DNA of 64,000 nt from Mariniblastus sp. (GTDB lineage Bacteria; Planctomycetota; Planctomycetia; Pirellulales; Pirellulaceae). The notes below the pieces were generated by a model. That model did not search any database. It was not told the origin of the DNA and saw only the letters and a program-made list of their open reading frames with translations. Location of the stretch: positions 44,608-108,607 of the forward strand of contig JAQXDZ010000096.1 of the NCBI GenBank assembly GCA_029251085.1. Reading direction: 5' to 3'. Both the position numbers and the translations under genes were made by a program. This document shows, in pieces, positions 54,016-61,102 of this stretch. Position 1 is the first letter of the stretch; every line of letters begins with the position of its first letter.

Positions 54016-55581
54016 ATGGACCATACTTTGCGCGACCACCAATTTCCAATTAATTCACGTTCTTTACACGCCCTGTTTCTTGAAAAAGGGAAACGGTTCG
54101 GCCAGTTTTCGCTCATTGTGTTGGCGTTCACTGCATTAACGAGCTCTGGATGCCAGACAGGGCAACTTGCTGGTAGCAAAATCCCAGTCCCTTCTTCGAC
54201 GCTCGACAAAAGCCGGTTTGAAAATGTTCGTTTTCAAAGCCTGGACGAGTTCGAACCTCAAGAATCAAAAAAATCGATCACTCCATCGATCTATTCAGAC
54301 ATCGAACGCCCTAAAAATGCGAAGCAAAGCACCAACGACAACCAGGCCAATAAGGTTGCGGCCGTGGTTGTTACGGGAAACAAATTCATCCCAACCCCGG
54401 TGCTTTTAAGGGATATAAGTACCCGCAAAGGTAGGTATTTCGATCCGGATAAATTGCGACAGGACGTTGATACATTATGGAGTCACCCCCAAATCAGTCG
54501 AGTCCGAGGGCCTTACCTCAAACACACCGACGAGGGAATCATCGTGACTATTGACGTGGTCGAGCGCAACGCAATTACCGAAATTAGATTTATCGGCAAT
54601 CGAGGCCTTACGGATAGAAGTCTTAAAAAAGCGATCAATCTCACTGACGGCGCGCCACTAGATATCCAAGAAATAAAGATGGCGAAAAAGAAGCTCGAAG
54701 ACTTCTATAAAAAGAAGGGCTATCCCAAAACACAGATTGAAATTATTGAGGGAAATGAGAAAGGCGACACCAACGTGGTCTTTGTCATCCACGAAGATGA
54801 ACAACAGAAGATCTGGAAAGTGAATTTCGAAGGAAATAGCATTGCTTCCGATGCGAGGTTAAGAACCCAAATCAATTCCAAACCAGGTATCTTAAAACTA
54901 ATTGGTGGCTCTGTTGAACGTGAAAAAATCGAACAGGACATCACCCGTCTTCTCACCTACTATCGAAGCCTCGGCTTTTTCAATGCTCGAATTGGACGAG
55001 AAATATCAGAAAGCAATGACGGTCGCTGGTTAACGTTGAATTTCATTATTGATGAAGGGCCACGTTATACCATTCGCAATGTTTCATTTGTTGGAAACAA
55101 ATCCTATGCCTCCAAAGACTTACTCGAAATGTTGGAACTCAAGCCAATTACAAAAGGCAGTACACCAAAATTTAATGTCGCGACCATGAACCGGGATGTC
55201 GTGTCCCTTCAGGATCTCTACGGAAGCATGGGATTCGTACACTCCCGAGTTACCGCTGAACCCCGTTTCCTCGAGGAACCTGGAGTTCTGGACATCGTCT
55301 ACATCATTGAGGAAGGCAAACAATATGTTGTCGGAGATATTAACATCCATTTCGAAGGCGGTTCTGTCACGAAGCGATCTGTCGTCCTTTCCAAGCTGAC
55401 ACTCGCCCCGGGACAACTGATTGACGCCCGTGAAATCAAGAAAAGCGAACAATTGCTGGGGCGGTCTCAGATCTTCGCAAACGGCCAAAATGGCCCGCGC
55501 CCATCGATCGTCGTCAGACCCTCGACGACTGAACAACTTGACCGCATTGCCGACAAAGCTCCCTCCAATTATCAACGTTAG
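54016..55581 (+). CDS. POTRA-repeat lipoprotein, Omp85-related, without a barrel
   Basis: The 521-residue protein has a lipoprotein signal (FSLIVLAFTALTSSGCQTGQ). POTRA domains of the BamA kind follow, each with a GN-x-x-x or GG motif: VVVTGNKFIPTPVLLRDI, IRFIGNRGLTDRSLKKAI, VNFEGNSIASDARLRTQI, VSFVGNKSYASKDLLEML and INIHFEGGSVTKRSV, so five units. BamA inserts beta-barrel proteins in the outer membrane and normally carries its own barrel; none is present here. Two barrel-only proteins are encoded directly downstream. I prefer ATG 54016, with GAGG six bases before it. Confidence 0.87.
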   Translation: MDHTLRDHQFPINSRSLHALFLEKGKRFGQFSLIVLAFTALTSSGCQTGQLAGSKIPVPSSTLDKSRFENVRFQSLDEFEPQESKKSITPSIYSDIERPKNAKQSTNDNQANKVAAVVVTGNKFIPTPVLLRDISTRKGRYFDPDKLRQDVDTLWSHPQISRVRGPYLKHTDEGIIVTIDVVERNAITEIRFIGNRGLTDRSLKKAINLTDGAPLDIQEIKMAKKKLEDFYKKKGYPKTQIEIIEGNEKGDTNVVFVIHEDEQQKIWKVNFEGNSIASDARLRTQINSKPGILKLIGGSVEREKIEQDITRLLTYYRSLGFFNARIGREISESNDGRWLTLNFIIDEGPRYTIRNVSFVGNKSYASKDLLEMLELKPITKGSTPKFNVATMNRDVVSLQDLYGSMGFVHSRVTAEPRFLEEPGVLDIVYIIEEGKQYVVGDINIHFEGGSVTKRSVVLSKLTLAPGQLIDAREIKKSEQLLGRSQIFANGQNGPRPSIVVRPSTTEQLDRIADKAPSNYQR

Positions 55582-55647
55582 TTGTCGATTTTGAGCTCCA
55601 TGCACGTTTTTTTACACGTACCAATTTTTGCCACTGCATCCGATACC

Positions 55648-57339
55648 ATGCCTCGAATTCAATCCTCAATTCTTAAACACATGCTTTCCGTGGTATTCGC
55701 GATGGCGGTGTGCAGTTTGGTTGGCTGCCAACAGCCCCTATTCAAAAACAAAACTGGTTTGAATGGGCTATTTGGCAAAGACCAGGATTTAAGCAAGTTA
55801 ATTTCCGATTCAACTTCCAACCTACCACCTGAAACCTCCCTAGAAGACCGCTTAGAAAACCTGGGAATTGCTAAAACATCAACACAGCCAACAACCACAC
55901 CAATAATCCCATCGAATGAAACAACTCATCACGCCTTCGTGCGGCCAAACAGCCCCGCAAATGCGACCCGCGAATCAAGTAATTCACCCGTGCTAATCAG
56001 AGCCCAAAGCCCAGATCAAAATTCCAACCGCAACGCCTTTCAAGTTTCCCAAGCGACGACGAATCAGGTTTCTAAAAATCAGGACGAGGATAGCTCAAAA
56101 GTCGTGCAGGCTCAGTACCCAGAGAATATCGTTCCGGGTGAATTGCCAATCGGAAATGGATTACCATCACCGAACATCGGGTCACCGAATGAAATGAACC
56201 CGCTAATTCAGCCCTACGAACGAGGTGGGGTCGCTTCAGACTGGACTCCCAACAGCTATTTCGAACGGGCTGATGTGGATGTTTATATTTCAGATACTCA
56301 AACCGGCCGATTCAACTTCGGAGGTGCATATAACTCTGAAAATGGAATCGTCGGACAATTCACAATCGATGAAAAGAACTTTGACATAACACGGTGGCCT
56401 CGCAGTTTTGGAGAAATTACAGATGGCACCGCATGGCGTGGCGGTGGTCAAACTTTTCACCTTGAGTTAGTTCCGGGAGCGAATCTCGAAAGATACCTTG
56501 TAAGTATTACCGAACCTAACCTCCTCGGTTCCGATATTACGTTTAGTGCCTCGGCTTATCTGTATGACCGAAATTATTACGACTGGGATGAGCATCGCGC
56601 TGGTGGTAAGTTCTCCATCGGTCGCCGACTGACTCCCTATCTATCAATTAACTCTGGTGTCCGACTCGAAAGCGTTACCGTCGACAACCCGCGTCTCGAC
56701 ACCTCAGAAGAATTAAATAATTCACTGGGCACAAGTAACCTCTACGTAGGAAATGTTGGCCTCGTTCGTGATACACGAGACAGCATGCAGCAAGCCACAA
56801 CCGGTTCGCTATTTTCGCTCAACTTTTCACAAGCATTCGGAGATTACTCATACTCTCGCGGAGACCTAAATCTAAAAACATACAGATTACTGTACGAACG
56901 CCCTGATGGATCGGGACGCCACACCGTCAGCTTCGGAACCAAACTTGGCTTCACTGGCAATTCAACTCCCATTTTTGAAAACTATTTCGCTGGTGGTTTT
57001 TCAACCCTTCGCGGATTTGACTTCCGCGGCGCCTCGCCATTGCAAGGTGGAGTGCGTGTGGGTGGAGAATTCCAATGGTTGAACACCGTTGAATACATGT
57101 TCCCGCTAACTGCCAGCGACACTGTGAAAGGCGTACTGTTCTGCGACTATGGTACTGTCGAAGAGGACATTGAAATCACAGGGGATAACTTTCGCGTTGC
57201 CCCCGGATTTGGCTTTCGAGTTTCAATGCCGGGCGCAGGCATCGGGGCACCACTGGCTTTTGACTTCGCATTTCCAGTTGCATCTGCTGAGGGAGATGAC
57301 GAGAAAATATTTAGCTTTTACTTAGGCGTATTGCGTTAG
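55648..57339 (+). CDS. Omp85-type outer-membrane barrel lipoprotein 1
   Basis: The protein has about 563 residues. A signal peptide with lipobox (AMAVCSLVGCQQ) is followed by about 180 residues of Asn/Ser/Pro-rich spacer. The C-terminal part (about 200-563) is a Bac_surface_Ag-type beta barrel with strands such as FNFGGAYNSENGIVGQFTI, FTFSA-like turns, FAGGFSTLRGFDFRGASPLQ and the end DFAFPVASAEGDDEKIFSFY. The FRG-rich motif LRGF-x-FRG is the Omp85 barrel signature loop. No POTRA is present. I chose ATG 55648, because the longer frame begins only at TTG. The next gene is a paralogue. Confidence 0.87.
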   Translation: MPRIQSSILKHMLSVVFAMAVCSLVGCQQPLFKNKTGLNGLFGKDQDLSKLISDSTSNLPPETSLEDRLENLGIAKTSTQPTTTPIIPSNETTHHAFVRPNSPANATRESSNSPVLIRAQSPDQNSNRNAFQVSQATTNQVSKNQDEDSSKVVQAQYPENIVPGELPIGNGLPSPNIGSPNEMNPLIQPYERGGVASDWTPNSYFERADVDVYISDTQTGRFNFGGAYNSENGIVGQFTIDEKNFDITRWPRSFGEITDGTAWRGGGQTFHLELVPGANLERYLVSITEPNLLGSDITFSASAYLYDRNYYDWDEHRAGGKFSIGRRLTPYLSINSGVRLESVTVDNPRLDTSEELNNSLGTSNLYVGNVGLVRDTRDSMQQATTGSLFSLNFSQAFGDYSYSRGDLNLKTYRLLYERPDGSGRHTVSFGTKLGFTGNSTPIFENYFAGGFSTLRGFDFRGASPLQGGVRVGGEFQWLNTVEYMFPLTASDTVKGVLFCDYGTVEEDIEITGDNFRVAPGFGFRVSMPGAGIGAPLAFDFAFPVASAEGDDEKIFSFYLGVLR

Positions 57340-57343
57340 TCGA

Positions 57344-58867
57344 GTGGGCATTAGCTTGAAACCATTTCTATCAAACAGCGCTGCGAAGGCTTCCCGCGCC
57401 CCTTGGGGCCTGGGAATGGCGATACGCTGTTTTCTAATACTCTGGCTCACCGCCACCATAACACCATCAGCAAATGGGCAAACTCAAGCTCCGCCCGCGG
57501 TCTACCCCTACCCAGCACCCCCCAAGCAACCTGTCTTTCAGCAATCCACATTTCAGTTTCCTGCCCAGCCGTCTCCATTTCAAAATCCCAACGGTTCTAC
57601 TGCACAACCGGGATCACTGGGTCAGGTCATTAATCCACCTGTTCAGCAACCCAATGCCGTTCAACCGTACGTGACTCAACCGAACCTAAATTTAGGTCAA
57701 ACACCCTCTAATCTCGCGCAACCCTACTATTCTCAGACTCCAGGTCCCAACGCGATACAACCGTCTCAAGCTATTCCTAACAATCAGTTTGGAGTTCTCG
57801 ACCTTGATGTCACCGTCCCCCGGGCGCCAACCCAACGCCTCAGCGTCGGAGCTACCTACGGGTCTGACAACAGCCTCGTCGGCCAATTGATCTTCGATGA
57901 AAAAGACTTTGATATTACCGCTTGGCCTCGGAGAGTTAATCAGTCGCTAAATCGACGCGCCTGGTCAGGTGGAGGCCAGCAATTCCGAGTCGAAGCAGTA
58001 CCCGGTACTGAACTCGAACGCTATCTCGTGAGCTGGACCAATCCCTATTTCCGAAACAGTAATTACAGCCTCAGCCTCAGCGGTTATCTCTTCAATCGAG
58101 ACTATTTTGATTACGACGAGCGACGCCTTGGAGGGCGAATTGGATTCGGTCGTGAACTAAACGATTACTTATCGATTAACTACGGACTCCGTATGGAGAA
58201 TGTTAAAATTGATAACCCGAGAGTCAACACCTCGGCTCAACTTAACGCAGCAGTAGGCAAAAGTGACTTGTATCTAGCGAGTGTCGGATTGGTTTACGAC
58301 ACGCGTGTTTTCCCTTACCTTACCGGCGTTGGATCTTATCTTGGGCTGAAGTTCACGCAGGCATTCGGCGACTATAGTTACTCGCGAGGAGAGATCGATT
58401 TCAGAAACTATCGAACAATTTACCAACGCCCCGATGGCTCCGGTCGGCACATTTTAGAATTTCGCACCAAGCTTGGATTCTCTGGCGACTCAACACCCAT
58501 CTTTGAAAATTATATCGCTGGAGGAATTTCGTCTTTACGTGGATTTGAATTTCGAGGCGTCTCTCCCATCGAAGGCGGTGTACGTGTTGGCGGTGCGTTT
58601 CAATGGCTCAACTCCCTACAATATTCTTTCCCGCTAACCCAGGGTGATATGGTTCACGGTGTCACATTTATTGATTTTGGAACAGTGGAAGAAAGCGTCG
58701 AACTGCACTCCAGTAGTTTCCGCGTCGCGCCAGGCTTTGGGCTGCGAGTTCAGGTTCCCTACGCAGGTCTGGGAGCACCTCTGGCGTTTGACTTTGCTTT
58801 TCCTGTCGCCTCAGCTACTGGCGACGAAGAACAGACCTTTAGCTTCTTAATCGGTGTAGTAAGATAA
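57344..58867 (+). CDS. Omp85-type outer-membrane barrel protein 2 (tandem paralogue)
   Basis: The protein starts at GTG five bases past the preceding stop; an internal ATG at 57416 would also give a good signal peptide (AIRCFLILWLTATITPSANG). A Gln/Pro-rich region follows. The barrel then aligns throughout with the preceding gene: VGQLIFDEKDFDITAWPR versus VGQFTIDEKNFDITRWPR, and ISSLRGFEFRGVSPIEGGVR versus FSTLRGFDFRGASPLQGGVR. It ends DFAFPVASATGDEEQTFSFL. The two are therefore a tandem duplication. It lacks the lipobox of its neighbour and has no POTRA domain. Confidence 0.87.
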   Translation: MGISLKPFLSNSAAKASRAPWGLGMAIRCFLILWLTATITPSANGQTQAPPAVYPYPAPPKQPVFQQSTFQFPAQPSPFQNPNGSTAQPGSLGQVINPPVQQPNAVQPYVTQPNLNLGQTPSNLAQPYYSQTPGPNAIQPSQAIPNNQFGVLDLDVTVPRAPTQRLSVGATYGSDNSLVGQLIFDEKDFDITAWPRRVNQSLNRRAWSGGGQQFRVEAVPGTELERYLVSWTNPYFRNSNYSLSLSGYLFNRDYFDYDERRLGGRIGFGRELNDYLSINYGLRMENVKIDNPRVNTSAQLNAAVGKSDLYLASVGLVYDTRVFPYLTGVGSYLGLKFTQAFGDYSYSRGEIDFRNYRTIYQRPDGSGRHILEFRTKLGFSGDSTPIFENYIAGGISSLRGFEFRGVSPIEGGVRVGGAFQWLNSLQYSFPLTQGDMVHGVTFIDFGTVEESVELHSSSFRVAPGFGLRVQVPYAGLGAPLAFDFAFPVASATGDEEQTFSFLIGVVR

Positions 58868-58968
58868 CGCCTGCCGACAACGCCCACCTTTCGATTTCTT
58901 GGTTGGTATAAAAAGCGCTGTTTTTACTCCTTTTGACTGATACTTTGCTTTGGTAACGAGGAATTCAA

Positions 58969-59745
58969 TTGCCACTTTCCATCGAAGAAAAAATTGGTGA
59001 AGTCGTCAAATATTTGCATCGAGCCAACGACATTCTCGTCATTACTGGCGCTGGTTGCTCCGCCGATTCCGGCCTACCAACCTATCGAGGTTTCGGCGGG
59101 ATTTACGACAACCGACTTACCGAAGACGGAATGCCAATCGAGTCGGCGCTCTCAGGGCCGATGTTCCAAGCCCGCCCCGAGATCACATGGAAATATCTCG
59201 CAGAAATTGAACAGGGGGCCCGTGGTGCCAGTCCCAACCCAGCCCACACAACCCTCGCTTTGATGGAGCAAAAATTTGAACGGTTTTGGATACTGACCCA
59301 AAACGTCGACGGTTTTCACAGTGCGGCTGGATCGAAAAATGTCATCGAAATCCACGGAAACATGTATCGATTAAATTGCACCAGTTGCGATTACCAAAAA
59401 ACTTACACCGATTACTCACACATAAAAATTCCACCACAATGCCCCCGGTGCGAAGCGATGCTCCGGCCCAATATCGTACTATTTGAAGAATCTCTTCCTG
59501 AAAAACAAATAAACACACTCTACCGAGAAACGCAAATTCCTTTCGATCTCGTTTTCAGCATCGGGACAAGCAGTTATTTCCCCTACATTAGCGAACCCAT
59601 CTGGACGGCGAAGCAAGCTCACATTCCTACGGTTGAAATCAATCCATCAGAAACCGCTGTTTCCCATCTGGTCGACACCAAAATCGAACTTGGCGCTGCA
59701 GATTGCCTGACGGAAATCTGGACTCAGTACCAATCTCAACATTAA
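58969..59745 (+). CDS. Sirtuin (NAD-dependent protein deacylase)
   Basis: The 258-residue SIR2-family enzyme removes acyl groups from protein lysines with NAD. Motifs are GAGCSADSGLPTYRG (NAD loop), TQNVDGFHSAAG, EIHGNMY with the catalytic His, and four zinc cysteines (CTSCDYQ and CPRCEAML). SIGTSS and EINPSE follow near the C-terminus. A TTG start is used because GAGGA stands six bases before it and no ATG precedes the NAD loop. Substrates are unknown, and no acetyl-CoA synthetase gene lies next to it. Confidence 0.92.
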   Translation: MPLSIEEKIGEVVKYLHRANDILVITGAGCSADSGLPTYRGFGGIYDNRLTEDGMPIESALSGPMFQARPEITWKYLAEIEQGARGASPNPAHTTLALMEQKFERFWILTQNVDGFHSAAGSKNVIEIHGNMYRLNCTSCDYQKTYTDYSHIKIPPQCPRCEAMLRPNIVLFEESLPEKQINTLYRETQIPFDLVFSIGTSSYFPYISEPIWTAKQAHIPTVEINPSETAVSHLVDTKIELGAADCLTEIWTQYQSQH

Positions 59746-59898
59746 ACAGTCTCCAGAAAGCAGTCGCCAGAGAGCACTTATCAGACTGAGCTTTGAAAAG
59801 GGCAGGGGAGTCTAAACCAAATTCACCCCGCAGCTGTCTCCTTGATTGCTGATTCGTGAAACTGATTTAATCGTTAGCTCAGCGCACCGTCGAGAAAA

Positions 59899-60948
59899 CT
59901 AATCGAAACAAAACACTGCCTTCAGGCAACCTTCAGCTCTCGTCGAAAAAACTTGGTACGCTTTCTCCGCTTCCTCGATGCCAAATTGATGAGAAATAAA
60001 CGGTGACAAATCAAAATCTCCACGCACAACTCGATCTACTAGCAATCGCATGTAATGCCCGGCGGGACAACGCCCCGACCGATAGGTGATATTTTTATCA
60101 TAGGCTTGAACTGGACTGAAGCTAAAATTGGGGGTGCAATGGCAACCGATCACCGACATGATTCCACCCGGCCGCAAACAATCAAAGGCCATTTTCTGGG
60201 CCTCTGGAAGCCCGACCAACTCCATCACGGCATCAGCTCCACGTCCCGAAGTTGCTGAGAGAACGGTCTCGCGGCCGACGACATTCGCGTCCAACGGAAT
60301 CGCACCGAGGGACTCGGCCATCACTCGCCTTTCCAAGACAGGGTCCATGGCAAACACCTGTTTTGCTCCCATGCCAATCGCGGACAAAATCGCCAACAGC
60401 CCGACGGTTCCGCAACCAATCACGAGATAAGTCCCACCCGGTTTCACCTCTGCCATCTCTGCACAGAAATACCCTGTGGAAAAGTTATCGCCAAGTAACA
60501 GAGCACTTTCATCCGACAAACCATCAGGCACCCGCATCAAGGTTGAGTCGGCGATTGGAACGCGGACATACTCGCTCTGACATCCCTCTAAACCAACGCC
60601 TGCTTGAACCCAACCGAATAGATCACCTTCTGTGCATCGTGACGTCAGTCCAATTTCGCAATAAAAGCAGGCACCACAATGGCTCGAAAATGGCGCAAAC
60701 ACGCGATCACCGATTTGCATCCCATTTTCGAAGTTTGACCCCAGTTCGACAATTTCTCCAACCATTTCGTGCCCCATAACGGTCCCGCGATCGAGCCCCG
60801 CCTCGCGGCCGAAAAATGGGTGGAGGTCGCTTCCGCACAATCCAGCCATACTCACTTTTACAATGGCATCACGCGGCCTGGAAATCACGGGGTCTGGCTT
60901 TTGCAGACAATCAACCCGACCCACCGATTCAAAACATGCTGCTTTCAT
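59899..60948 (-). CDS. Zinc-dependent alcohol dehydrogenase family enzyme
   Basis: The 349-residue medium-chain dehydrogenase has catalytic zinc ligands in AGLCGSDLHPF (Cys) and GHEMVGEIVELG (His-Glu). Structural zinc cysteines lie in HCGACFYCEIGLTSRC, and the NAD loop is VIGCGTVGLLAI. Group-specific residues resemble the formaldehyde- and polyol-type enzymes. The substrate is not known. The start is ATG 60948; an in-frame GTG at 60957 is an alternative. Confidence 0.88.
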   Translation of the reverse strand: MKAACFESVGRVDCLQKPDPVISRPRDAIVKVSMAGLCGSDLHPFFGREAGLDRGTVMGHEMVGEIVELGSNFENGMQIGDRVFAPFSSHCGACFYCEIGLTSRCTEGDLFGWVQAGVGLEGCQSEYVRVPIADSTLMRVPDGLSDESALLLGDNFSTGYFCAEMAEVKPGGTYLVIGCGTVGLLAILSAIGMGAKQVFAMDPVLERRVMAESLGAIPLDANVVGRETVLSATSGRGADAVMELVGLPEAQKMAFDCLRPGGIMSVIGCHCTPNFSFSPVQAYDKNITYRSGRCPAGHYMRLLVDRVVRGDFDLSPFISHQFGIEEAEKAYQVFSTRAEGCLKAVFCFD

Positions 60949-61017
60949 TTTTCCCACTCAAATGAGACAACGAACTAATCAAAACCTACAACAAAGCCGG
61001 AAACCGGAATCCACATA

Positions 61018-61051
61018 CAAAAAAAATCCCATGAGCGGTTGCCCATGGGAT
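61018..61051 (-). terminator. Rho-independent terminator of the giant repeat protein gene
   Basis: An 8-bp perfect stem ATCCCATG / CATGGGAT (61026-61033 and 61044-61051) with a 10-nt loop is followed on the minus strand by a long T-run. It lies 52 bases past the stop. Confidence 0.85.
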
Positions 61052-61102
61052 CAAGTTTAGTTTTTCCTTCAATTCCTGAACAGACAAAGCTGCTCAAAAA
61101 CT

